Under the pieces are notes generated by a model. It had not been told where the DNA came from, ran no database searches, and saw nothing but the letters and a program-made list of their open reading frames with translations. A DNA stretch of 64,000 nt from Polytrichum commune (taxonomy: Eukaryota; Streptophyta; Polytrichopsida; Polytrichales; Polytrichaceae), in assembly GCA_950295325.1 (NCBI GenBank), contig OX485809.1, positions 41,385,081 through 41,449,080 on the forward strand. Reading direction: 5' to 3'. The translations under genes and the position numbers were made by a program. This document shows positions 52,999 to 63,365 of this stretch, one piece after another. Position 1 is the first letter of the stretch; each line of letters opens with the position of its first letter.

Positions 52999-53439
52999 TT
53001 CCATTCGGGTGCATTCATTTCAGACATAGTCTTTCTTTCTTTCATTTTTGCGTTGCAAATGCAATTCGTTTGCCTCAATGTGTGAGGAATGTTACACTCT
53101 GCAGATGATCTTAAGTGTCACTCTTGAAGGATTCCAGATACTCCAAATTATCTGGAATGTCCGAATGATTGTGTTTCTTAATCAACTAGTGAGTGGCCGA
53201 CAGGGCAGGTGAAACTCATCGTCTAGTGCCAGATCGGTCGCGTGCCATTGGCACATGTTCCGAGATTGCCACATTTCCAGACTGCCTGAAAGAATTTCGG
53301 TTTTTCTCTATTGGTGGTTGTAAAAGATTTTTTCTGGTAGAAAAGAGGAACAGTCGACCTTGAAGGTTCGACAGTGTGTTGTGCAATGTGTGCTTTTCCT
53401 TGGCTGTATTTTACTCTGCATTACAGAGACACATGAAAA

Positions 53440-54500
53440 CCAAACTGTACTTGCGAGTGCATTGTCTCCTTTTGATTCGCGTACTTGTTGCAGTATAACT
53501 CATTTCCTTTGACCTACCACATAAGACTACTGCATCTGCTGTTGTGCCTTTGCTTCTATTGCAGAGTACCTATGACCAATTGTGCACTCAACCTTGGAAG
53601 GTGTCCATGTGATTTTGTTCTCTGTCTCTCACTAAACCTTCAGATGTTGCATGTAATGTAATCCACTTCCAAGTACCAACATTCAGTGTGTGTCAAGGTG
53701 AGTATCTTCTAATCGATTTGACATACTGTTCCTGTCGGTAATGTTTGAGTGTATCAGAATTCTGTCTTTTCAATCTCACATTTTCAAAAGGACATGGGTT
53801 GTGCAAGCATTAATGTGGATGTAGCTTCTTTCAATGAGGTCATTGTCGCCTTCCATTCACCTGTTTGTCGCAGTAGAAACCATTTTTTGACTCAGACCTC
53901 GAACTACTGAATCTATTGAGCGTCTGCTGCTATTGCAGAGTACCTAGACCGATTGTGTACTTAACCTTGGCAGGTGTTCTCTGTCGCTCAATACATCCTC
54001 AGATCTTTTCCAAGTCCAATATTCATTGCCTTAAACATGTTTACATCTTCTGGTGGATTTGACATGCTGTTGCCGTCTGTGATGTTTGAGTGTGTCAGAA
54101 TTCTGTCAAGGTCTCATTCTTTTCGATCTCATATTTTGACAAGGACATAGATTGTGAAAGGATTAATACCGATGTAGCTCCTTTCTCTCCTTCGATTCTC
54201 ACTGAGCTCATTATCTCCTTTGATTTATCTACATCTAGTGCACTCTTAATTCTATTGTAGAGTACCTATGACCAATGGCGTACTCAACTTGGAAGGTGTC
54301 GGTATGGTTTTGTTGTCTACCGCTCAATAAATGCTCAGATATGGCATATGATATGATCAATTATTTTCGAAGTACAAACATTCAGTTTCGAGGTTACGAG
54401 CAATCTGGCGATTGACATTCTGTTGCTATCAGTGATGTTTGAGTGTGTCTAAGCTTAACTTTCCGATTGCATATTTTCACTAAGGACAAACAGTCGTGCC
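53440..54500 (+). repeat. Tandem array downstream of the His-rich gene, three units
   Basis: Period about 320-375 bp; GCAGAGTACCTATGACC-like starts at 53561, 53935 and 54257, then ACTCAACCTTGGAAGGTGT-like, TGATGTTTGAGTGTGTC-like and TTGTGCAAGCATTAATG-like. A fourth unit lies apart at 47770-48080. Confidence 0.8.
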
Positions 54501-55461
54501 AGCGTTGATGTGTTCCAGATTGCAAAGACAATGGATCATGGTGACCTTCAACTTCACATGAACAGTAACATTAGAGCTGTGTTACAAACATGACCAAGTG
54601 CCATGAGAAAAAAGGATTCGGATAGACCATGACCACTCCAAATCCACAGCACTTTTAACAAAGCCTTGATCATGGAACATAGTGTAAAGGGGACTAGGAC
54701 TGGCCATAAGATTATTAAGCAGTGTGTGTTCATTCATGTGGACCCTGAGAATATAACCATGGGATATCACAACCTAGTGCAAGGAGACTCAGATTAAATT
54801 TGAATCTGCACTAGATTGGGGCATCCCTTGGTTATCTTCTAAGGGCCACATGAACGAATACACATTGCTTAGTAGTGTTTAGCGAAGATAAAATTAAAAT
54901 TAAAAATTTATGGAAAATAATATTGACTAAAGATAGAAATTCACTAACATTCATTTTTTTCTCTTGAAATGGTCACCTTCAATTTTTGATGATAAGACGT
55001 GATTGATTGTTCTTGTAGCAAATGTTTGTTTGACATGCCACTTTCAAATCCATTTTCTAACATGGTCACTCTTATTTTTAATGACAGAGTGAGACCTCCA
55101 CACATTTTTCAATGAATAAGAGACTTAAAAAAGTGGTGGTAATGTTTACTGCTCACTAATGCAAATATGCCCCTAATGTAACACCTACACCTGCCCCCTA
55201 AATTTGTGATTTTTATATAAAAGTAAAAAAAAGAGTCAAACAGAGTGCTATGTGGCCATAGTCTTGGCTTTTGAAGCTTATTTGAAAAAAGTTGGCTAGA
55301 GGTCTCGTCCAACAAACACATATGGCCAAACTCAGTATTTTAACGCAAATATAGTATTTGACATGTTAAGGTGCTCTAGTTGAGATATTTGTTGTGCATG
55401 TGTATTACAAAATACACTAAGCTTTACACATGTTCTATGAGAGCATGTTCACATGTTTTCA
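54501..55461. other. Gene-free AT-rich stretch
   Basis: No gene or complete element recognised. Confidence 0.4.
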
Positions 55462-55845
55462 AAATAGGCCCCCACAATGGGATAATGTTGGGATTAGCCT
55501 TTGAGTTGGACCCGTGCGTCAAGCCTAACTGCAACTGGACCATTGGTGGGGCTTGAAAGTCCTCCCGAATCAGAATAGCTTGGGTATATTATGGGTTGGC
55601 TTTCAACTCCTTTATAAGAGTATCAACTATCAATATTACACGATCTTTGACCAAATAAAATCTTAGCTTCAACTATTGCTATGTAAAGCCCTATGTGTTG
55701 TCAGATATTAGTTTTGATCATGGGACCCACTGTTCATGAAGCTCATATAGAGTGAACGTGTGGGCAACATAATGAGACCACTCCCCTCTAAACTAGTGTC
55801 ACCCAATTTAGCATTCCTTTCTATTAGTATTTGGTGTACAACGTG
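55462..55845 (+). repeat. Dispersed repeat family C, copy 2
   Basis: Aligns with 17615-17985: GTTGGGATTAGCC, TTGGTGGGGCTTGAAAG, AATAAAATCTTAGCTTCAAC, TCATATAGAGTGAACGTGTG, CACTCCCCTCTA. Confidence 0.75.
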
Positions 55846-56097
55846 TGCTCATGCTTTGACATTGACCATGACATGATCCATTTTGTTGTACCTAAAAGAG
55901 AGGGTCTACAATACACTTGAAGGGCATAACTCTCTTGACCTTTAACAATCTCTAATTAAATTCATATTAGACTCAAATATGAATTTTGCAGGTGCAAATA
56001 GTGTCAAATTTGCCTACCTATTTATATGTTTTACATGACACACTTAGATCTGGAAACAATCAAATTAATGAGAGTGACCATTTAAGGTTGATACTGA

Positions 56098-58071
56098 TGT
56101 CGTAGCTTATGGCGTCCCGATTCTAGAACGCTCAAGAACACCTCAATCTGAGGGGCGGTTTACACTATGGACCATGAAGTCGTCCCACGTAAGAGGTCTA
56201 TTTTGCGTGGGACGACTTCATGGGACAACTTCCATGGTCCGAGTTACTAAAATATTAGTTTTCATGGTTCATGGGCCCTTCACTAGGTGTAAACCGAATG
56301 TGGACCATGAAGAATGACCATGCGGCAAGAAGTGGATGTGCTGATTTTTTTAATATAAGCCCAAAAAGGGCAGTTTTGGGGGAAAATGAAGTTTGAGCAT
56401 TTTGTTGACTTCAATTTGCCTTCACTTGCCTACACATGCCTTCACTTATCTTGTCAATTAGTTTTTTCTTCTTTTCACCTTAAAGTTTGATCATTCTCTT
56501 GTCATCTCTTGGGCTTCAACTGTCTTCACTTTTTGTTAAATGTGTCGAAGATGTGGCTTGCAAATCTTCTCACAACAATTTTTACAAAAAAAAATGAGCG
56601 ATGCAATTGTACATGTTCAATGTAATTTACATGTGACATGTACCTTGTGTTTCACTACACTAAATAGGATATTTAGTGTTTGATTATATCTGATGTTGTT
56701 ACCACCCAACCTTCCTCAACACTAAATTTCAATTCTTTGATAATTAATGTTAGAAGATTTCCCATTGCGCTTCTTTTGACCACGCTGATCTACAGTCACT
56801 AAACGACTATGTATTTTCTTATTTCTTTTTCAACTGTATGTTATAAACATTTTGGAGCGTGTAACATACCGTTGGAAAGGTATTTTCAAGAACTTTCCAA
56901 TGGTATATTACACGCCTCCAAATTCCAAACATTGCAGCTGGTAGACCAAAAAAACAAATCTGCACTTGAATTCTTGAGTTCTAGATGTCCCGCGTTGTTT
57001 GATGAAACACGTGTAAGCGGGTTTAAAGGGTAGGGCAAGGTAGTGCTAGTATGTCTCATGGGCTATAATATAATTAAGGCACATAAAAGGTAGATTCATT
57101 AAAACATTCGTGAAATGGCATTTCTCTGACATGGGCCCTTGCCTTTTCCTACCAGACCACCTCTCTTGCCTCTCTCAACGAAAAACCCGTTGGACCATGT
57201 CAGTGCATTTATTAGGCCTTAAAAATTATATTTTGGGGACCTCAACCTCCGTGGTCCCTCTGCCATTTTTTCCTTAGTGTAAACCGAAGTTGTCCCGGGA
57301 CAACTTCAAGAACCAATCAGCTGCCTTGCAGAGCCCTGGTCCAACTTCATGGTCCATAGTGTAAACCGCCCCTGAGGTGTGAGCTAGGAGATATGGCACT
57401 TTGAGTGGGATGTTGTCCCGGGACAGCGCCCTGGAACAGCAGTGGCCTAGGAGTGGCTCCCGGGACTGCAAAGGTTTAAACAGGGATAACTTCCTTGGTA
57501 CTTGCCTGAATGGGGAAAGTGAGGTGTCCATCGGCATCTACGTGAATTGTAGACGACGATAGAGTGGTTGGTTGTTAGATTCAGAGACCGCACGTGGAAG
57601 TTATGAAGGTCTGAAGCTGCAGGGAGGCTTCTAGACCCAGCGGCTAAGGGAAAATGTCTACTTGGCCCCAACTCTTGGTAGAGAGACAAAAGGGATGTTG
57701 ACGGTGGGGGAGGGGCCCCGCCAAAAGTCCTAGAGGCTTATATGGGTGAGGCGGCTTTGCCGACCGACCCCCCCGGAGCATACTTGACAATGTGCTCCGG
57801 GTGGTTGTAGTGTTGTCCTAGCAACACTATAACCAACTAAGGAGTGGACTTCCATGGATGGAAGTCCACCTTAGCCATGGGTTACCTACTAAGGGGGAGA
57901 GTCCCGAATGCATGTGTAGGAGGGTTTGGTGACCAAATATGAGATTGAAGGTCCGTGGTTTTGAAAGCTAACCATGCATGTGCGTGGGATGTGCAGGTTA
58001 GCACTCGGGACACTTGCTAGGGTTGGAAAGCGATTGAGCTAAGGGGAGAAAAACTAGCAAGGGTCGCGACA
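56098..58071 (+). mobile_element. LTR 1 of an LTR-retrotransposon remnant
   Basis: Begins near TGTCGTAGCTTATGG and ends ...GCGACA. Apart from the DNA element inserted at 56152-57372 it is about 750 bp and matches LTR 2 (58539-59337) throughout: GGTGTGAGCT, TGTCCCGGGACA, CCTGGAACAGCAGTGGCCT, GGAAAATGTCTACTTGGCCC. No primer site follows it. Confidence 0.75.
56152..57372. mobile_element. Harbinger-like inverted-repeat element 4, inside LTR 1
   Basis: 1221 bp; ends GGGGCGGTTTACACTATGGA and CCATGAAGT, with the exact inverse at the other end. The target duplication TGA is at 56149-56151 and 57373-57375. LTR 2 carries the empty site CCTCATTTGGAGGTGTGAG. Additional GTGTAAACCG ends inside (about 56288 and 57278) suggest internal duplication or nesting. 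No transposase frame recognised. Confidence 0.87.
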
Positions 58072-58538
58072 CCAAAGGTACAATTTCCAATAAAGGTGAC
58101 ACCTAAGGAGGAAAACCACCAAATGTTGGAAACAAAGAAGGTGGCGTTGTACCACCAAGGAAAATCATGCTTGTGCCATGGACGGAATGTTAGAAGGTGG
58201 CTTTGTGCTACCAAGGCAAATTAGGATTGTACTACCGACGACACGTTAGAAGGTGGCTTTGTACTAACAAAGCAAATCATGTTTGTGCCGCGGATGGTAT
58301 GTAAGATTATGGTCGTGCGATATCTAGGCAAATCATGTTTCGGCCATGTCGCGCACCTCTCCCAAAGGGATGCCCGAAACACCATGGGCACAAGGGGGAC
58401 CCCGGAGTGACACCCGGGACTTGTGGCGCCGGTGGTGAGAAGGCCCAAGTGATCCTAGTGTGTGGGTGAGGGCCCCGGGCGTTGGGAACGCCTCCCACCC
58501 ACGGGGACTAGGAGTCATGAGGGAAAGGCCATGAGCTA
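58072..58538 (+). mobile_element. Residual internal segment between the two LTRs
   Basis: 467 bp with a 57-bp imperfect tandem repeat (GAAGGTGGCTTTGT units at about 58137, 58194 and 58252) and a purine-rich GAGGGAAAGG just before LTR 2, which could be a polypurine tract. No gag or pol coding sequence seen. Confidence 0.5.
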
Positions 58539-59337
58539 TGCGTAGCTCATGGTGTGAGGATTTTAGAATGCTCAAGAACACCTCATTTGGAGGTGTGAGC
58601 TCGGAGATATGCCAATTTGAATGGGGCGCTGTCCCGGGACATCGCCCTGGAACAGCAGTGGCCTGGGAGTGGCTCCCGGGACTGCGAAGCTTTAAAGAGG
58701 TATAACTTCCTCAATAATTTCCCGAATAAGGCAAGTGAGGTGTGCATTGTGATCTACGTGAAACGTAGATGACGATAGAGTGGTTGGTTATGAGAATCCA
58801 AGACCTCACGTGGAAGTTATGAGGGTCTGAAGCTGCAGGGGGGCTTATAGACCCAGCGGCTAAGGGAAAATGTCTACTTGGCCCCAACTCTTGGTAGAGA
58901 GACAAGAGGTTTCTTGACGGTGGGGGAGGGGCCCCGCCAAAAATCCTAGAGGCTTATATGGGTGAGGTGGTGTGGCCTCACCCCCCCCCCCCCCCCCGAG
59001 GCCTAACGACAAGGCCTCCATGGGCATTGGCCCAATGTGAAGGCATAGTTGCCTAGTATGGCTCGGGTAGTTGTAGTGTTGCTCCGGCAATGCGATGATC
59101 AACTTAAGGTTGGACTTCCATCCATCGAAGTCCACCTCACACCATTGGTTACCGATTGAGCGGTAAGTCCCGAATGCAAGTGTAGGAGGGTTGGTCCCCC
59201 TCCTACAAACTTAGGGGTCCGCGGTTTTGGGGAGCTAACCATTAGCATGGCGGAATGCGAAGGGTTAGCACTCGTAACCCTTGCTAAGATGGAAAAATGA
59301 CCAAGTCAATAAAGGGGAGCTAGCGAGGATTGCGACA
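58539..59337 (+). mobile_element. LTR 2 of the LTR-retrotransposon remnant
   Basis: About 800 bp, starting TGCGTAGCTCATGG and ending GCGACA, followed by two bases and a primer-binding site. A C homopolymer lies at about 58981-58997. Identity with LTR 1 is clear but imperfect, so the insertion is not recent. Confidence 0.75.
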
Positions 59338-59339
59338 CG

Positions 59340-59351
59340 TGGTATCAGAGC
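59340..59351 (+). other. Primer-binding site for initiator tRNA-Met
   Basis: TGGTATCAGAGC two bases after the LTR end. This is the standard plant retrotransposon primer site, complementary to the 3' end of initiator methionine tRNA. Confidence 0.88.
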
Positions 59352-59387
59352 AGGGTTCAATCTTTGAGCTAGCATTTTGAGGAATGG

Positions 59388-59873
59388 ATGGCTATCAAAC
59401 GAGAGGGTTATGATGGTGAGCCCGAGGCTTTTAAAAGGTTGCGAGGCTCAAATTGGAACAATGATCATGTCAAAATGGATTTTGACCGCTCCATTGTTTC
59501 TAATGACAATGGTTGAAAATATGGTGGATTTGGTAAAGAAATGGGGGAGTTCATTGAAAGGACTCCCGCAAACCTCAAAGAAAGTTTGGGGGCTAGATTG
59601 CTGAATGCACCTATGAGTTTGGAAAGTTGTGATGTTGGATTGACATTCCAACTCAACATGCTCGAGTTCGTGGATTCTATGAATCGAGAACTCCAAGTTA
59701 CCCAGCTCACCTCACAAGAATTGGTGGGTGTCTACACGAACATGGAGGATACACGGACAACACTTCTATGTGAGCGGAAAACGGACAACGGAGATGTGGA
59801 GAGCGGAAAGCGGAAAGAAAGTAAAAATAGTAAATTGACAAGACTTAATTTAGGTGTTTTTGGAAAAAATTGA
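59388..59873 (+). pseudogene. Decayed gag-like frame after the primer site
   Basis: One reading frame of about 160 codons begins at ATG 59388, 36 bases after the primer site, and is broken by an in-frame TGA at 59514. It reads MAIKREGYDGEPEAFKRL before the stop and GEFIERTPANLKESLGARLL after it, ending in a Lys/Ser-rich stretch. The position fits a gag N-terminus. No zinc knuckle, protease or reverse transcriptase follows, so the element is truncated. Family cannot be settled. Confidence 0.5.
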
Positions 59874-60251
59874 ACTGCTTATGTCCTCAATTAAGACATA
59901 ATAGAGTTCTTCCCAATTAAGACATAATAGACTTAATTTAGACATAATAGAATTCAGGACATCAAAATAACACGAAGGTCGTAGTATTTCAAACAAACAC
60001 ATACTTCTGGCCTTCTGTTTTGTTATAGTAACAGTTTACTACGATGGAGTAGTTTTCTGGGTTAATTGCAACCTTACAAAGCCAAATCTACAGTGAGAAT
60101 GCCCATAATAGATAAATTGGGGCAAATATAGGTGCAATACAATCAGAATGTCCATAATAAATTAACTTGAGAAAATATAGGTGCAATAAGCATACTAGAG
60201 CAACAAAGGTAGCGTTGAAGAAAGAGATTCTTTGCGCATGTGCAGGAGCTT

Positions 60252-61590
60252 TCAAGCTGGTCCTCCGCCAAGGGAACCACACATCTCTTCAGGTGCTAAA
60301 CCCATGAGACGACGAATAACATCATTGATTGTAGGTCTCTGCCCAGGATTGTCGTTCATACAATCGAGAGATACCTGCTTGAAGTCAACAAGGAAAGGCA
60401 CATGATCTAAGTCAGACCGCTGGAAATTGAGCTTGGTCTTGTTCTTTACCCTGCCATTCACTAGGCCTTTGGTTCCATGAAGTTCAAAGAAAGGGAAATC
60501 ATCCGTGATAAGTTCCCACATGATAACACCCAAGGAAAAGATGTCACATTTCTCATTGTATTGGGGCCGATCTTTCGTAAGCATTTCAGGAGCAGCCCAT
60601 CTAAGTTGGTCGCCATCTGTCCACTTTTTGTCGCTTATTTGGCTGCTCACTCGTCCTTTGAAGAAGCCGAAGATTTTTGGATGGCCATCATCTGTTAGAA
60701 AGATGTTAGAACTCCTCAAATTCCTATGAACGATACCCGCAATATGGGCAGAATCCAAACCGAAAGCAATCTCCAAAGCCATCGTCCTTTTCAGCCTCCA
60801 CTCATTCTTGTGAGCTTCCTCCATCTTCCAATCATATAGTGTTTGGAGCGTTTGCCCAGGTCGTTCAAAAATGAGGTACTTGTGACTCGAGCCATGCGAA
60901 AAAAACGTTCCATAGAACCTTAGAATGTTGTTGTCTTTGTCTGAAAGCCTCTTCAAAATGGAGGCTTCTTTCTTCTGCTGCTCTGTAGCAACTAGAATGA
61001 CATCAGTTTGGTCGTCAAGGAGCCCGGCCAAAATGTAGCCCTCAACCAAGGATTCTCCCAGTCACGTTTGATAGCTGAAGATCATCAGGATCCATACGAC
61101 CTTCCTGGAGAGCTTTCAATTCAGATATGAAGGATGCCATCTGGTCTTTCAGATCATCCAGTGTTGCAGTGTTGTTCACTTGTAGTGCGAAGTCAAACCA
61201 TTTGCGTGCGTTCTCCAATCTTGTATTCAGAGACACAAAGCCTTCTTCAAACAGTAACGATGACCACACCCGGGCAACAGAACCCTTCGTTGAGTATCTT
61301 CGCACATATTCTTCGCAATCTTTCACAACGATTAGGAATTGTTGTAAAGAAGTTTTGTACTTATCGTCACTGAATGCCAAGCTCGATCCTTTCTCTTCTC
61401 TGTCCTTCTCAACGCAACAGACAGCATCTGCTGCACTTTGCACGTGAATTGCTAGCTCTTGACATTTCTGCTTATTGTTCCGGACTGTTAGGACCAAATC
61501 CATAATGGACTTGACCACCTGGCCTATGTCCTTCTGTAGTAAACCACCGGTTATATCCACAGCCGTTCTGACCAGCCTCTCGGTGGCCAT
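60252..61590 (-). CDS. MLKL-like protein: helical N-terminal domain plus pseudokinase, one frameshift
   Basis: Minus strand. The N-terminal part (61590 down to about 61050, about 180 aa from MATERLVRTAVDITGG) is all-helical, as in the MLKL N-terminal/HeLo-type domain. The second frame (to the stop at 60252, about 265 aa) is a kinase fold with APEM, DIFSLGVIMWELI and GQRPT. Catalytic motifs are degenerate: HRD is HRN (IVHRNLRSSN), DFG is replaced by GFF, and the VAxK Lys is absent (ILVATEQQ), so it is a pseudokinase. The two parts meet at a one-base frame change near 61044: upstream ends TGRILG, downstream continues EGYILAGLL, and without one extra T they would form a Gly-rich loop. MLKL proteins act in membrane-linked immune cell death; function here is inferred. 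The frameshift may be real or an assembly error. Confidence 0.8.
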
Positions 61591-62389
61591 CCTTGACCCC
61601 GCGAGCTCCAACTGCTCTCTGCATAAGAACCCCACAGAAAAGACCCTCAGGGGTGATACTCATAATTTGAGCATATAAACTTTCTGAAGTCAGCCTTTAC
61701 GATCATTCGAGTATGAACAGCCAATCTACAACACGCCCAGTCTGACAATACATCCGAGCATGACATAGAAACGATCGAAGTCAGACCTAGCTTCAAGTAC
61801 TGGAGTACACCAAAACAAGATCACATTGAGTAAAAAACCAACCTAGTAGATGGTTTCATGACAAGCATCACCATCCCTATCGACACTGGTATTGAGAGTA
61901 GAGGACAGCTGCTCCTAAATCTAAAAAACCTTCTCTTAAGTCTTTCAGAATTGTAACAAATGCATGTAAGGGTCCATGGATCCAATTTAGCTGACACGCT
62001 ACCAGGACTTCAAATGACCAGTAGCAAATTCTTCCCCTTGCACCCCTGAAGCTTGGATCCACTCTTTAACGCGACAAACACAAATTTAAGTATTAATCAC
62101 ATGTATAGCAATCTCAAATCAATGCGTCTGACTCTGTACAAGGATCTGATGACGTTGCTACATCCGGCGCAGCACCAGGACCTCCTTACCTCAAACCCTG
62201 ATATAAGTATTTAAAGCTCAGCATTTCTAGCGATCAGATCGAATGCCAAAGCAGAGTGCACATGCTCATTGTATTTGACATAATGGAGCTTTCCAAGGTT
62301 AAATCCTTGCGCAAGTTGGCGAGCTTTGTAACCACATCGGCCCCAACTTTCAAAATTTTGAAAATGATGCAGACGTGCAGACCGTCTAA
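61591..62389. other. Upstream flank of the MLKL-like gene
   Basis: No other gene recognised; the MLKL-like promoter is expected here. A GTG-initiated in-frame extension to 61635 exists but has no ATG. 59874-60251 on the other side likewise holds nothing recognised. Confidence 0.4.
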
Positions 62390-63365
62390 GGGCGGCTTTA
62401 TACACGGCCCAAGCACCGGCCCGATTCATGTCTTTTATACCCTAATCCGGCCCCACTTTATGAATTTTTTCTGTGCTCAACCTTGTCACATGTAAAGTGG
62501 TGAGGCCCAATTGTAAGGCCCGATGATCTTGAGGGTTAAGCTTACCATGGGCAATGCCCGGTATTTTCGATAATTAAGTTTCATGACACTTACCATGGGG
62601 GATGACATTTGTAGGGTTGTGGTTAGTGAATCAAAATTGGGTCCCACTTGACTAAATTGGGGCCTATGAATCTATTCCGGTGTCAAAATGCTCCTATAAT
62701 TTCATCTACCGTATTCAATGGATTAACAGATGGGTATGGTTAGGAGGCACACCAAATTCTTGATTAACGGCTTAAATGTTTCATTATTGTCTTAAGTTGT
62801 ATAATTAGCACCACAATTGTTGTGGTATTAGCCTAATCTATGTACTATATTGTGGTAATGCTACCATATCTATATTGATTGTTGCCTTATTAGACTAACC
62901 CATAGCCTAAGCCATACTATATGCTTCATTAAATGCTTCGATATTTCAATTGTATCTTAAGCATGTGATTAATGCCCTAATTGTTGCCTTATTAGTCTAA
63001 TGATATCATACTTATGCTAATTATTGCGTTATTAGAGTGGAGAGGAGAGGAAAAGAATTTACCCTCTAATGTTTGACGGACAAGATGAGCTTAATCTAAC
63101 GGAGGAGCCCAATCGGGCCCTACATGGGAGTTCGGGCCGAGGAAAAGCTCATCCCGAGGAAAAGCTCGTCCCGAACTCTCACCTAGGGCCCGATGGTTTG
63201 ATGCCAAAATTGTGCCACCTAGGACGTCACATGGAATGAGTGAGTGTTCGGACCGGCCCCTAGTCTAAAGCTCTTGGACCCGATTTGATGAAATTGAGCG
63301 GTTGAATATTGACCCAAATTTTGAGAATTTGGGAGTTCAGGCCGGCCCCAAGTATAAAGTGGCCC
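62390..63365. mobile_element. Harbinger-like inverted-repeat element 5
   Basis: 976 bp; ends GGGCGGCTTTATACACGG and, reversed, GGGCCACTTTATACTTGG, then GGCC-rich blocks (CACCGGCCC and GGCCGGCCC). Flanks TAA and TTA, as in element 3. The interior has a tandem AGGAAAAGCTC(A/G)TCCCGA pair near 63135. No transposase frame seen. Confidence 0.7.

Noticed and set aside
52031-53014. 327-codon antisense frame over the His-rich gene
   Set aside because: The reverse complement of CAY repeats rarely gives stops; no start context or family match.
51827-53029. 400-codon frame overlapping the His-rich gene
   Set aside because: A by-product of CAY-rich repetition; the His-rich frame has the non-repetitive N-terminus and the better start.
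54837-54880. TCTAAGGGCCACATGAACGA as another element terminus
   Set aside because: No matching inverted end or target duplication was found nearby.
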